Notes: a model not told the origin generated them from the sequence alone. A stretch of DNA of 64,000 bases from Pisaster brevispinus (GCA_023634235.1 JAMKCF010000012.1:16253884-16317883); one strand, 5' to 3'; shown: positions 1 to 12,242, numbered from the stretch's first letter. Numbers and translations: made by a program.

Positions 1-495
1 GAGTTTCTGGTCTGTTTACGCATCAACTAAATTGAGCCTAATTTCTGACAACACACAAACTGTGTGAAAATGCAAATCACCCGAATGACTAAACTGCTTC
101 CCCCACCCACGACATTCAGACATTTCAAGAATTATTGTGACCGCGCCTAATTGAAATCAGCATTCATCAAAACGCTGGCAGTGGTTAGGCTCCGTTAAAC
201 AATTATCGGTAAGCCAGGACGACTCCTTAAAAAAAGTCTTCCCTCGGATTCCGAATAATTTGCCGCGATCATTAAGAAACGGGAGTGAACAAGAGTGGTG
301 GTCCACTCCATTGCATCTTGAGTCTTCCGCTGCCCAGCGCTTCGCTTAGTTTGCCGAACAAATTGATTAGAAATCACATCTACCCCTTGAACTCCGATGC
401 GCAAGACGAATCCGGCGGATATTTCATGTCACTAATTCATTGTTTAATCGCGTATGCAGCGGACGTGAAAGATGTGCCGAGTTTCGTGTTGAACA

Positions 496-531
496 TTTTT
501 TTTTTTTTTTTTTTTTTTTTTGGGGGGGGGG
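496..531. repeat. T-run followed by G-run
   Basis: About 26 T are directly followed by 10 G. This is the inverse complement of the C-run plus A-run pattern seen repeatedly elsewhere in the window (6705, 8427, 35235). It is a low-complexity tract without coding meaning, and its length is uncertain because homopolymers assemble poorly. Confidence 0.9.
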
Positions 532-1473
532 ATCGCAGTTTGTGTCAATGATAATGATACTTACTTGTTCTTACATAGTTAATGTTTTTGGGTATTATTT
601 AAGTTGTCATGACTTGTATAGGGCTATGTTAGTAAGTGAAGGCGTCCTTTTGATTGCCGGGCATTGCTTATCTGTAATCAACAGTGACATTGCGGGGCTC
701 GGTCTTCATGGTAAAAAGCTTGCTTGGGGCCTATCGGTGCGGGTAGTAATGCCGTACACGTACGGCTGACGCCGCCTCAAGCAACAATATCCTTCACCTT
801 GGCCGCCACTTCCAATTAATATATTTAAATTGATGTTATTATGAAATTAGCGAGCCACCTTCACTTATTGCCCCGCCAAACATAATTACCAGCGAATTAG
901 CTCACTTGGGTCCGCAGCTACCCCCGACGAGCCTGTTTTTAATGAAAGCAAAGGATCGGGCGGTTCGTCCCCTGAAGTCCCGGCGGGCGATATCGTTGCC
1001 CACTGCCCGCTCACCCATCCACCGTGGCATAACACGTTTGCTCAATTACTTTGTGTAATTCAGTTCCAGGTTGACATTTGTGATTTTTTCCCCCCTTCTT
1101 CTTCCACCCCCTTCTTCTCCCCCCTTTTCTCTCTTGTTCGTCATTACTTACTGACTGGCACAGCACAGTCCAGGCAGGCGGGGATAATTTCATTGGGCAT
1201 GCAGCGGCTTTTCAACAGCCCAATCTGGGCTCTCAAGCATGGTTGCGGGCAGCCACTGTGGCAGAAATGCTGAAATCATCCCCTCCCAATACGCGCTTTC
1301 CCCCCCTCGTTCCTTCATGTCATTCTCATAAGCAAGTCAATCAGCATGATCAATCAATAACTAGCGGATAGTACCGTGCCGTCCTCGGGTTTCTCATATC
1401 AAGCCGATACAAACTATAAAAGCAAAGTTCCTTTGCCAATCGTATATACGTGCGACAAATAAAGCTATTTTTT
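532..1473. other. Non-coding spacer, no recognised gene
   Basis: Mixed-composition sequence with no supported coding exon. A pyrimidine-rich stretch (C and T only over most of 1086-1135) lies in the middle. Parts of 760-1010 are GC-balanced and repeat-free, but nothing recognisable is encoded. Confidence 0.6.
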
Positions 1474-1499
1474 TCTCTCTCTCTCTCTCTCTCTCTCTC
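1474..1499. repeat. (CT)n microsatellite
   Basis: About 13 uninterrupted CT units follow a short T-run. No coding frame of interest crosses it. Confidence 0.95.
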
Positions 1500-3008
1500 G
1501 AGGGGTTGAAGTGTTACCCGCCCATTTCTTGACTTAAAGCGATTGTAAAACAAACGCATTGGCTTTTACGTCAGTCTCCGATCCATATGCTTTGTGTGTT
1601 CAGTGTGTGAGCAGCGTAAACGGAACGTTGAGCCGCATCCCGCACGCAGCATGCAACCAGCCGGGGCAAACACTCGCCAATCCCCCGTAGAACCACTCCA
1701 AAGATTTCCCTGGGTAAACATTTGTACAGGACAGAGCGCGCAGTCTGTGACACCGCATCACATCCCGCCAAAATCACCCCCATTGCTAAAAAGGAGAGAG
1801 AAAAAAATGTGTATAAGACAGAAGTGAAGTATGTGCACTTCCCCCCCTGAGGACTTCACTCCGGTGTGGATGCTTGTGCTCTTCTTCACTTCAACCTCTA
1901 TAGCTGGCTCACTTTCTTCCCTTGTCTTGTTTTCTCTCTTTCCAGCGAGACTCTGGCACTCGGGTTGCCGGCGGGTAGAACAGCTATCAGTGAACGGGTC
2001 GGCTCCAAGAGCTCGGCGCTAAACGCTCGTTTACCCGGCCTAGGCGATGCTAATTGAGCTTCCATTGTACCTTGCTCCCACCTGGGCCAGGTGACGGCCC
2101 TATCGAACACCTATTAATACATAAGAACTGTCATCGTATGCGAGAGCAGGGTCGCGCCAATTGGAAATCAAGAGACTCTCCTAACGAAATTGTAGACATG
2201 AGCCAGGGAAAATGACGACGAGCCCCGGGTTGGTTTGTCGAAGGAGGCGCCCATAGCCCCGTGGGGATTATAACGTGCACGGAGGAGACACAAGTACGAG
2301 TTTATAGGGCAGTTAGATATCAACAATGAATGCTTATTCACAGTTGGTGAATTTATTCCAATCCGGTTCATAATGGACCTTCATCACTCTGTCGTCGTCC
2401 TGGTCATGTTTATATGAATAATGATTACAGAGTCCCATTAATTTGGTCACAAATAGGTCAGGCACTTATTGCCTTCTAGCCTCGGTCTGGTTTACAATTG
2501 ATTCAAGCGGAAGGGAAACTGCACCCAATATTGGAAGTGGCTGCAACAAATTTAGTAGTAGTATGGTACGTGTATGTTGTCATCAAAGTGCATAAATTAT
2601 ATATCACCATTACATAATTTTCTATTAGAAAACAAAGCCAAATTGTGGTAAATAGAATTTAAGTTTAAGACAAGAAGAAAGCATTTAGATTTGGGTGAAG
2701 TACTACTTTTGTTCCCCAACCTGTTGACAGACTAAGCGAGACAAACACACAAACAAACAAACAAACAAATTATGACAAGTTACATGAACTAGAGCAAAAT
2801 ATACATGCAAGTCTTAAACACATTTGTATGAATCTTAGCACGCGTAAGCATTAAAAAAAAAACCCCAAAACAAACAGTTTTTGTAGGTATAGAGTAGAGT
2901 TGAACGAGGCTATTTTTAGTATAATGATGTTCTAGTTGACGAAATGATGTCTTTTTGCTTTTTATGAATAGTAAACTTGCAGGTACAACCGTGTGTAAAG
3001 TCTCGTTA
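1500..3008. other. Non-coding spacer with short (CAAA)n
   Basis: I recognise no gene. A short (ACAA)n tract occurs at about 2748-2768. The region 1560-2110 is somewhat GC-richer and has overlapping short open frames on both strands, none resembling a known protein. Confidence 0.6.
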
Positions 3009-3029
3009 GAGAGAGAGAGAGAGAGAGAG
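3009..3029. repeat. (GA)n microsatellite abutting a hairpin
   Basis: About 10 GA units run directly into the left arm of the 27-bp inverted repeat that starts at 3028. Confidence 0.9.
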
Positions 3030-3099
3030 CCGGTGTGGTCTCGACCTTTCGAACGGTATACTCTGCTCGTCTGTTCGAAACGTCGAGGCCACACCGGCT
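3028..3099. repeat. Inverted repeat, 27-bp arms with 18-nt loop
   Basis: The left arm at 3028-3054 begins AGCCGGTGTGG and the right arm at 3073-3099 ends CCACACCGGCT. They pair at 25 of 27 positions. The loop is 3055-3072. Compact, nearly perfect palindromes like this are typical of small foldback or MITE insertions. Its right half, read on the minus strand, contains CGTTTCGA followed shortly by AGCAGAGT, a combination also present in the hairpin at 52403. Confidence 0.85.
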
Positions 3100-3256
3100 G
3101 TTTTCAGAGCCAACACTCCTCCCAAAAGAGATTAGTTTACACATGATTGTATACTCCGCAAGTTAATAAGACTATTTATAGTTACTTCTTATTTTCCATA
3201 CCAAGCAAAGCTTAAAACATCGCTTGATCACAGTACATTTGCATGAAAAGCAATTC

Positions 3257-3736
3257 CACTGCCAAAACTGGGTGTTAAAATTGACACCATGGGTGTTGTC
3301 AGAAAGAAAAAAAAATCAAAAAAAAATCAAAATTTACACTATAGGGTGTTGAAATGACACCATGGGTGTTGTCAGAAAGAGATAAAAAAAAAAGGAAACA
3401 AAAAAAGAATCAAAATTTACACTATAGGGTGTTGAAATGACACCTTGGGTGTTGTCAGAAAGAGATACAAAAAAAAGGAAACAAACAAAGAACCAAAATT
3501 TACACTATAGGGTGGTGAAATGACACCATGGGTGTTGTCAGAAAGAGATACAAAAAAAAGGAAACAAACAAAGAATCAAAATTTACACTATAGGGTGTTG
3601 AAATGACACTTTGTTCTGCCCTAACAGTTACATTTGTGTTATTTTAACAGCTTATGATGTTAATTTTGATTTTCTCTTCGGTATCTACACGCAAGAACAC
3701 CCATGGTGTCAATTTCAACACCCCACTTTTTGCAGT
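3257..3736. mobile_element. CACTGCAAAA-type MITE with internal 83-bp tandem amplification
   Basis: The left end reads CACTGCCAAAACTGGGTGTT. The right end is its inverse complement (AACACCCCACTTTTTGCAGTG). The sub-terminal palindrome GACACCATGGGTGTTGTCA follows. Inside, a unit of about 83 bp, marked by ATGGGTGTTGTCAGAAAG, starts near 3289, 3362, 3445 (with TTGGGTG) and 3528. Related elements without this amplification are at 14861-15104 and, truncated, at 38795-38918. No transposase is encoded, so it would be non-autonomous. The family name is unknown to me. Confidence 0.85.
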
Positions 3737-6389
3737 GCAGTTCCAGTAGTGAATACAATTTGTCTGTGTCATGGTGGGTTAAATCTTGTATCTTTATGAA
3801 AACAAGGAACATCAAAGTAACATTTACACATCTTTCAATTACATTGTTTTGGGTATTTTTTTGCATCGACTGGGGGTGTTCAGTGCTTTTCATTTAACCG
3901 TCAATTTATTTGTTTGAAATACACTTATTTATTTATTTGATTGTAATTTTTGTCTCTTGCTTCGAAGCTGTACAGACTCATTTATTCACAAACAAAAATA
4001 AGACAGTGATACATCAATAACTCACATTAAAAGAAGTCCACGAAAAAATACTGCTAATACATGACAGTTACAATGAGTTACGTGGATAAAAACATAGATA
4101 AATAAAAACATACATTTATGTAGATAAATATACGCCTATGTTTTAGTACTTGTATATTTTTATTGTACTTTTAATTTTTTTTTTTTAAATACTTTCGGAT
4201 CAAATTCCAATTGTAATGACAAGTAAAACAATTCCAACTCGATCAACATGGCAGATAAACATGAGCCAATTTAGACAAAGCTTTTCAAATGACTTTCAAA
4301 CGAGAAAGAAATGTCTCATAGTTTGTTATCAATTATCATGAGTGTGACTTACTCTCCGTAAAAGTGTAAGTTGGACACTCGCTGTTTGGAAGTACAAGTA
4401 TAAACATGTTGAATTTGTGTGTAAGCGACTGAAATTCCCTCACTACGGATCAACGCACTAAGTGCCTTTGAAGTTGGGCCGCAAACTACAACAGATTCCC
4501 CCTTCACCTCAATCGTTGTGAGTGGTTTTCAATCGAGAGCGATTTTTCTGTTTCGCTACAAAGGTTACAATCCTTGCTCATTGCGTCCCAGTAATCATTT
4601 TCTTTTTCCAACATTTTTTTGGCCCCTCCTCCCCGCCTATTATCCGAGGGGTTGAATTAGAAAGTCAGATAAATAAGAGTTGAACTTACGTATACGAATC
4701 ATACTTGAGTCTAGTTCAAAGATAGTCTGCTTCTAGCTAGTTGACCCCCACCCCCCCCCCAACATGGCTGACCCCAAAATTGGGTTAGATGGAATTCGTC
4801 TGACCTAAAATCTAAGGGGGGGGGAGGTTTGCCCTTAAAAAAAAGGATTCAAAACCCCTTAAAAACAGCCTCATCAAAATATTCAGCCGAAAATGAAAGA
4901 GGGCAAGATTTAGAAATACTGCGATGCGGGTCAGCTGACATTATTGTTCAATGTATCTTGTCATGTACGATGTTCCGTGGTTTCATGGTAGTTGCATGTA
5001 CTCGTTTAATTTTTAAGTGTGCGACCTCAACATCAGTTTGAAGCCTGATGTAAAACATTGCTTCATCATCATGCACATGTTTAATTCCATGGTTAGCAAA
5101 ACGTGTCAGGGGACCAGTCAAGAACAGCATATATCACTGTACACCTGAGCTGGTAACCTGTTTCGGCTGAGAATACCCGTCCAGTTCAGCGTCGGTGCCT
5201 TACCCGTGCACAAAGAATGTTGAATGACTACACACAGGCCTTTCGTATCAAGTCAAAGTGGATGCCTCCAAAGTTTTTAATAACTTCATTTTCCAGTGGG
5301 GCAATACAAATGATTACAGCAGGGGTGAACCTTACCACAAACTCTATAAAAGTACTGCAAAACACAACACACGAGTGTAATTCTTTAATATTTATCAGCT
5401 CGGACTACCTTTTTTTTCTTTCTCTTCTCCCTCTTCTATATTTTATTTTACCAATCATCTTACCAATTGGTGAGTCGATTTGGCAGGCCAGCTAGCAGGC
5501 TGTAGCCCGAAGGCACTATCCCAGACTAATGGACAGGCAACCAATCTCGAGCGGGGAATGTATCATGAATCGGGTCTGGATCAGTACCGAGTCCCGTCGA
5601 CTAGACGCTGACGGAGCAGCGTTGCGGCCTTGTATTACACGCCGAGCGTCGTCCGTATTAGTATCGTTGGGACTATCGTATCGACAAGCCGTCCGCGCCG
5701 ATCGCTGCACCTTGTTTCTACTGTAACTGAAGACGGCAGGAGGAGACCGTCGTATCGGATTTTTCGAGGGCAATTTCCATTCCCCACAACTTTTGACGGA
5801 CGTGAGTCGATACGGAAAGCTGTGTCTGGTTTGTCTTTTCGCGGATTCCCTCTCCCCCCCCTCTTGTTTTTTGTTTCTTCTCTCCGTCTTGTAAGAGTCT
5901 CTCCGGCGCACGAGTTGCGGTAATTATTTATCGGTAGTTCTCTGGGTTGTTTGACCGGGTCCATGGTCTGACGGACACCTGGGGTTTTTATCTCCTACTT
6001 TACAAATTTAATCAGTCAGCAATTAATCCTTCCTCCAACCCCCTCGTATCTGTTTGCAGATTCAGTGGAAGAGCCTACACAATTAAACGCCCGCAAATCA
6101 ATTAGGACTGCCCTCCATAACCCTATACACTTCTCATACTTTCTTAAAAACGCTCAGATTTAATGAAAAGAACTCAGCTTAAACCCAAGAGCACGTAAGC
6201 AAATATGAAGTATGTTCAGTTGTTACACTTTCGAAAGACAAAATAAATAAATACAGGGACCAATTTAGCAGGTAAATGATTGGTGTGCATTTCACCCACT
6301 CCGTTCACATACATCTCTATCATAATGTAACCATTTTGTCGCCCCCTCCCCTGCCACCCCTCCCCCAATGGATCCTTTAATGAAACTGT
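3737..6389. other. Non-coding spacer including a GC-balanced island at 5510-5960
   Basis: AT-rich up to about 5500, with C-runs at 4745-4760 and a G-run near 4817. The interval 5510-5960 is richer in CG dinucleotides and carries overlapping open frames on both strands of up to 131 codons. None resembles a known family, and frames open on both strands suggest composition rather than coding. It could be a regulatory module or an unrecognised exon. Confidence 0.5.
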
Positions 6390-6540
6390 GGGCCTTTTCG
6401 AAACCTCGGTTTGGGCTCCAGCTCCGGGTTGAACTCCATCATCAATTTTGGAACAGTGTACATTTTGCATGGTGTTTTCCCAACACCAAGCGGAGCCCTG
6501 GACCTGGAGCTGGAGCCCAAGCCGACGTTTGGAAAAAACC
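6390..6540. mobile_element. TTTTCGAAA-ended inverted-repeat element (copy 1)
   Basis: The left side reads GGCCTTTTCGAAACC, then GGTTTGGGCTCCAGCTC. The right side gives the inverse complement (GAGCTGGAGCCCAAGCCG, then GTTTGGAAAAAACC). About 70 bp separate the arms. A second copy with the same ends and the same GGGCTTGGGCTC-like arms is at 40487-40632. No protein is encoded. A short insertion-type (MITE-like) element is the simplest reading. Confidence 0.7.
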
Positions 6541-8426
6541 CTGTAACTGCAAGCAAAAAAAATATATAAAAAATAAATAAATAAATAAATACAAAATAGA
6601 CTGGTCCTTAATTTAAAGAACACCATGCCAACATCATCAAACACAGGGTCTCCGACAAGGATGGCTTCGGCCAAGACACCGGATAGGACTTATCGAAATG
6701 AACACCCCCCCCCCCCAAAAAAAATGGGAGAACAAAGAAAATACCATTCTTAAAGTCCCCTGTCTCCGCAAATCACTAATTAGTGCATAACTTTCTCTCT
6801 CTCAACAAAAAATGTTTACCCCGTCTTTCCAGATAGTCCCATTCCATTGCATTTGTCGTCATTTCAAACGATAAACTTGAAAAATACTGCTCCCAATTTT
6901 GTGTTAATGTTAAATTAAAAGAAATTCCATGTAACTATACGTGGTTTTCTTAATTATGTAATCCATTGAAAAACATGAAATTTGCCAACGCAAAAGAAAA
7001 ATAATAAATAAATAAATATAGACCTGAATATTGGAATACACCAAAAGGACATTTATGAATGTTTTCAAACAGTTGCAAGCCTAATAAAACTAAATTTCAC
7101 ACATTTTTGTATTAATTAACAATATAAGTCACTCTTACTGCAGCTGTCGTACACGAAATGACGCCGAAATTTTTTTATGTAAATGTGCCCGGAAGGTAAA
7201 AAAAAAAGGTAACTATTACTACATTCTTAATATCAAAACATGATCAAAAACAGTGCAATTTCCATAAAATGTGATTAGCATAAAAGCCCAATTAATAATA
7301 GGAAGGCCATCTGTTTTTTTCTTCTATTTTTTGTATATTCAAATCAATGTAACCACACCAAGGGACGGAACGTGTCAAAATATATCCGTTTCCATTTGAC
7401 GAAATGGGAATTGCGATTATCAACACTTTTGGCACACATTTCCATTTGTGCATTTCTGTTTAGATTTCCCAGTAGCAGTACGGTGGGGTCAATTGTTATG
7501 ATCTGGTTTTTAAAAAAAAGTTACAGTTATAGAGGTTTTAACACGTCACCTTATTTAATTTCGCGCGAAATAGAAAGCTCCACAAATAAGTCATTCAGTT
7601 TCAATTAATGTGTGCGTAATTTGTCATATGCGATTTTAAAAAAAGATAACCGTTCAATTTAACCGTTCGCTCGAACAGCAGTCAAATTCGCAGCAGCTTC
7701 GCGCATAAATTTCCAGTTGCACTACTCTATATAAATTGGATGCCGATTCCGCATGGCTTCAAAGAACGCCTCAAAAAGTTGAATTGGATAGAATGAAGTG
7801 TACATTCGCCTGCGTCAAAGTGAAAAATTGATGAGGGTTTCAAGTGAAGAGGCAAGATCGCTTAAAAACGAATGCATGAAAGTGAAATGGGCTGTCTTCT
7901 CTGTGCCGAAAATGACAGGGAAGAACCTATAAGCAACGCAATAAGCCTAAAAATGTCAAGTTAAGTCAGTAAACCGAAAAATATACATTTTCTTAATAGA
8001 AAATTCAAGTCGATGGGATAAACACACTCGTTATAAAAAAGGATTTGTACCTCCTATTTTAAAGGAAAGAATTGGAATATCTGTTTTGACACCTCTCAGA
8101 ATGTACCTTTCATTGTGTTTTGATGCACCAATGTCGAGGACACATTCATTTACATGAATTTACTGACACGAAAGCAGTAGATCCAAAAATGAGCTAGACA
8201 ATTCCCCCTCTTAACCCAGCTGCTATAGCTTCGCTATAATAAGTTGATTTGAGCATTGAACTTGAATACAATCCCTGACAAAAACAATACATCATTATTT
8301 TGTATCATCTCGAAAACAAGGCCACCTAGTCTGATGAAATTTCAACGGTTGGTTGTACGGGGTGTATTCTGAAAGTCAAAAGATGTGGGAAATCTTACTC
8401 CAAAGATCTGATACTTTTAATTGTGA
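6541..8426. other. AT-rich spacer, nothing recognised
   Basis: Contains a C-run then A-run at 6705-6724 and short (TAAA)n tracts near 6570 and 7000. I see no coding exon, RNA gene or clear inverted-repeat element. Confidence 0.6.
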
Positions 8427-8640
8427 CCCCCCCCCCAAAAAAAAACAAAAACAAAAAAAAAACACAAAAAACAACAACAAACAAACAAACAAACAAACAA
8501 ACAAACAAACAAACAAACAAACAAACAAACAAACAAAAAACAACCAAAAAACCAACAACAACAACAACTCCCCCCAAAAAAACAATTAACAAACACAAAA
8601 AACACAAAAAAACACAAACAACCCGAAAACCTAAGAAAAA
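8427..8640. repeat. C-run, A-rich tract and (CAAA)n microsatellite
   Basis: Ten C are followed by A-rich sequence, then about 15 CAAA units (about 8478-8537), then more A/C-only sequence with a second C-run plus A-run at about 8570-8582. Long open frames across it, reading NKQT or VCLF repeats, are artefacts of the repeat. Confidence 0.95.
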
Positions 8641-10157
8641 GCTGTCATTGTCTTCCGTGCGTGATTTGTTCTGCTTATTCTGGAACGACATCTGCATTTG
8701 TTCCTGTGTACAAGCTTCGTTCGAGACGCAACTCAAAACAAAAGTTGCATTCAAAACAGAGAGCTATTGTCGTATGACCAAAAGAAACAGACCAAAGGGG
8801 GGAAGCTTGCAGCAACATTGCATCACCATGCTGTAGATCTACTGTACGAGTCGCCATTTTGAAAGGCAATCGAGCTTAGACCCAATCACTTTATATAACG
8901 TATGCCTTGCACAAAGGAAGGTCGAATCACATTGACGTTTGACTCTATTATTAAGATTTTCTTTTTCGTACAAAACCAAAATCTCGATGAAGATTGATAC
9001 CATTATCAGATCACCCCGACAAATATTTTCATTAAAATTTGGACAATTGATATTTCCCCCAAAACCCTTATCTTTTAAATAAAAAAAAATTGTTACTACA
9101 ATGTTTCAGAATTCCAAAGAGCTGTTGGTTCGAACACAACAGAAAAAAATTCCCGAGGGAAATGCCGGGCACTTTGATTGAAAACCGTTCAATTTCAAAA
9201 GAAAAACATCGACTTAAGCTTTTGAAAATGCCACCGAAAATGGCTGCTGTTTTCTAAGGCAATGTATGCGTAATGTGATGTTGAGTGCAAATGAATGATC
9301 ACTAACCCAACCCACCTTCCATTGAACTTGCAATCGCTGAGCCTGATTTTTTCCTCCCTTCACCCATAGCTCCTAGCACCAAATCAATCTTTTAATTGCA
9401 GCAAAAGGGATCGCCAAACAGTCCATTTGACTTCAATAATAATTGAGGCATACTTTGATTAATATTGTAGTCGTGGGGGCCGGGGTTGGTCTTTATTGTA
9501 CAGCTAAACGTGTAGATAAGCCAGGGCCTACGGGGAGATGACAAGTTTTATTTGCGTGTCACGGACTGATTTCGAGAGCCTCTGGCCGGCCCGTTGCCGT
9601 CACAAGCCCACAAGCCCGCTACGGTGTGTGTGTGCGCGGTGCGACGGAACTCACAATGTTTCATCCACAGCTAGCCTTACCACATTGTCCAATTATTTAT
9701 TGAAATATAATATCAAGAGATTCAATTTATCTTTCCGGCTTCTTCCTCTTTGCCTTTTTAATTTAAATGCTGTTCCTGCTTGAAAAGAATGAATGATAGT
9801 GTCGGCCTCTTTTCTATTTTGATGAATTTAATACTTGGAGTTATCAGTATATCTTTTAGGGGTAGGTCAATAATGTTATTGTATATACATACTAATTTTC
9901 ATCCATCATTTACATAAAGCAACGTTATGAAGAACTGCCCTACAAGGCATTTGGGTTTACAATAACAAATACCTCATGTGTTGAAAGTGAGACTAGCAGG
10001 GGCTGGTCTGGAGTCCTGTCCATGTACTACTGAGTAGCACTAAAAAACCTTTTTTTTTGGTGAGTAGTGAATCTGACCAATGTAGTTCGTAAAAAATTAT
10101 GTAAAACTGTGTTTGTACCAAAGGGCAACAAGAGTCTATAGCTCGAGGGAGAGTTGT
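8641..10157. other. Non-coding spacer
   Basis: No gene recognised. The stretch 9420-9680 is GC-balanced and free of obvious repeats. It is one of the weaker regulatory-module candidates. Confidence 0.5.
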
Positions 10158-10161
10158 TTCT

Positions 10162-10238
<77 letters not shown>

Positions 10239-10510
10239 ACCGTTGTTGCTGCTGCTAAGCTGTTGTTGCTGCTGCTACTCCTGCGCTATGTTGTTGTAGT
10301 TGTCGTTTTTGTGTTGTTGCGTTGCTGCTACGGTTGTTTTGGTTGTGACTGTTACTGTTGCTGCTGCTGCTGCTGTTGTTGTTGCTCCTGCCCCTGCTGC
10401 TGCTATACTGTTGCTGTTCGGCCATGTTATTGTTGTTATTGGTGTTCTTGTTGTTGCTGTTGTTCGTGGTGTTAGTGCTGTTGTTTGTTGTCGTTTGTTG
10501 AGGTGTTTGT
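10158..10510. repeat. GTT/GCT triplet repeat tract
   Basis: About 26 pure GTT units run from 10160 to 10238. Degenerate NTT/GCT/GTT triplets with CTG-type units continue to about 10510. All six frames translate to homopolymer-like polypeptides (Val, Leu or Cys on plus, Asn/Gln/Ser on minus), and there is no flanking coding context, so I treat it as a decayed microsatellite and not as a poly-Gln or poly-Asn exon. Confidence 0.9.
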
Positions 10511-11379
10511 CTGTTATTGTTTAACACTTTGGCTTCATGCACAGTCTACTATTCACCAAACACCCAAAGGCAGATGAGAAAGTGGTCGTGAGATTTCGAC
10601 TACATAAAACAGCCGTACAAATGAGTCATCTTTTAACTTCACGGATGGGCAAATCACGAACTATCCATTGGTGCATTATCAGCAGCAGACAGAAAGAAAG
10701 AGGGGAGGGAGAATTTGGAAAAAACCTCTAGTGACGTGTCATAATTGGAGTTGTTTAGAAGGCAGTTTTATCATTGTGATGACAATAATTGCAGGTTTTG
10801 TGTCAACACGGACCACTATGCAAAGGCAGGGGGCATAACAGATTTGACTTGTACCAGAGGAACGGCTGACTGCAAACGCCATACATGTATACGTGATGGT
10901 CGACCCAATCATGCAGATATTCATTTTAATTTAAGTTGATTGAATGGTTATTAAAGAAAGGGCCAGGTGCATTGCAATTTCACATTTTTGAAGTTGACGG
11001 TAATTGATGAATTATTATAGGAGGGAGGGTCTGTAGCTGACCCCCTTACCCCCCCCCCCCCCTCTCTGGAATTGTAATACCAGGATTTCATGGGTTTATG
11101 TTCCGTATGAAATGATTACCATATAACCACTGCATCAAACTCGTGCCCCTTAGCGAAGTACGGACAGATCCGATACTTCGGTAGTGCATAGTGATTTCTC
11201 AGCTGCTTAGGGCATGATGATGCGTATGTGCTCAGCAGTGATAGAAAACAAGATACAATTTCATTGCCTCGTGTACCCCGAAGCTCTGAGAGATGCCCCG
11301 CTATTTGAATATTATCACACGCTAAAACTACTCGGCAGAATTGACCTGGCGTCCGGGTCCGGGGGGGGGGGGGTGGGGG
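10511..11379. other. Non-coding spacer
   Basis: No gene recognised. Homopolymer C-runs occur near 11049-11062 and a G-run near 11360-11372. Confidence 0.6.
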
Positions 11380-11690
11380 CCTGACCCGGAAAGTGGTTGC
11401 AATAATTGGATTTTAACCTTGGATTCTGCGTCATTTTGACCCATTTCTGGGTCATTTTGACACAGCTCCCGGGTCATACTGACCCGAGAACGGGTCAGGG
11501 GCCCACGGGACCAGGGGTGGATTTCACAAAGAATTAAGGCTAGTTTTTATCTCGAGTTAGGACGAGTTACTCGTCCTAACTTAGGACCAGCCTTAAGTTT
11601 TTTTATAACTCCTAGGACTAGTCCTAAGTTAGGACTATCTTTGTGAAATCGACCCCTGGACCCGGGTCGACATTCTGACCCGGAAGTATT
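11380..11690. repeat. GACCCGG/GGGTCA-rich repeat, host of a nested MITE
   Basis: CTGACCCGGAA occurs near both ends (about 11380 and 11680). Several GGGTCATTTTGAC-like words and the near-palindrome CTGACCCGAGAACGGGTCAG lie between. The block is interrupted by the TTTCACAAAG palindromic element at 11511-11659, implying an older repeat split by a later insertion. Confidence 0.55.
11511..11659. mobile_element. TTTCACAAAG palindromic MITE (copy 1)
   Basis: The terminal inverted repeats start CCAGGGGTGGATTTCACAAA and match at 21 of 22 positions. The interior is itself palindromic around TTAGGAC/GTCCTAA words, so the whole element can fold. A related element with ends CTGGGGCTTATTTCACAAAG is at 49310-49453. 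No coding capacity. Confidence 0.8.
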
Positions 11691-12123
11691 TCAGGGTGTA
11701 GCGAATGAATTCTGCGTATAGTGATCGTATGAAATTGTGCCCTTTTAACCTTACAATAGAACCCGTTGTAGTCCAGCTCGTTGTTCGGCTTTGTGTTTTG
11801 TGATGACGCAGGGAAATTGGGGCGCGTGACTGACCCCCTTGCATGACCCGGAACGCACCTTCCGCACAATGTACGTCTACCATTTCCACAATTTGGGGAG
11901 TCAATTCCTTTGAATACATTCTGACTCCCAAAATGGCGGACATGATAGGGTGCGTGTAAGTGAAATGGGTTAGTACAAAGACTGGAATTTTGTAAAATTT
12001 ATTTAAATCTGTTTTGCAATTAAACACGGAGATTCCAAGAACACTGTTGAAGATGAATGTGTAAAGAAGACGGTGAAGAAATGTCCACTTCAAGAGGGAA
12101 AATCATAACCGGGGAAAACCCAG
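11691..12123. other. Non-coding spacer
   Basis: No gene recognised. A CAAAATGGCGGACAT word near 11930 resembles the YY1 consensus AAnATGGCGGC but has no supporting context. Confidence 0.5.
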
Positions 12124-12242
12124 CCTCGTTACCATGGGCAGCGCGCCGTATCGATATACTCCTCGTTACTAACGATCGAGCCAAAAGCATTCTGGGAAAG
12201 AACAAAATGGCGCGGCGAGATCGTACACCATTGGGAACGAGG
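12124..12242. mobile_element. CCTCGTTACCA-ended MITE (copy 1)
   Basis: The 119-bp element begins CCTCGTTACCATGGGCAGCG and ends TTGGGAACGAGG, giving short imperfect terminal inverted repeats. The interior words AACGATCGAG, GCATTCTGGGAAAG and AATGGCGCGGCGAGATCG recur in the same order in the copy at 22207-22328. Open frames through both copies share peptide words only because the DNA is repeated. Confidence 0.8.

Noticed and set aside
6216..6674. 152-codon open frame on the minus strand
   Set aside because: It covers the inverted-repeat element at 6390-6540 and an A-rich tract; no protein similarity recognised.
8353..8836. Lys/Thr/Asn/Gln-rich and Val/Cys/Leu/Phe-rich open frames
   Set aside because: Translations of the CAAA microsatellite and adjoining A/C-only sequence.
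10113..10542. Poly-Val and Asn/Gln-rich proteins
   Set aside because: Products of the GTT/CTG triplet tract with no flanking coding context.
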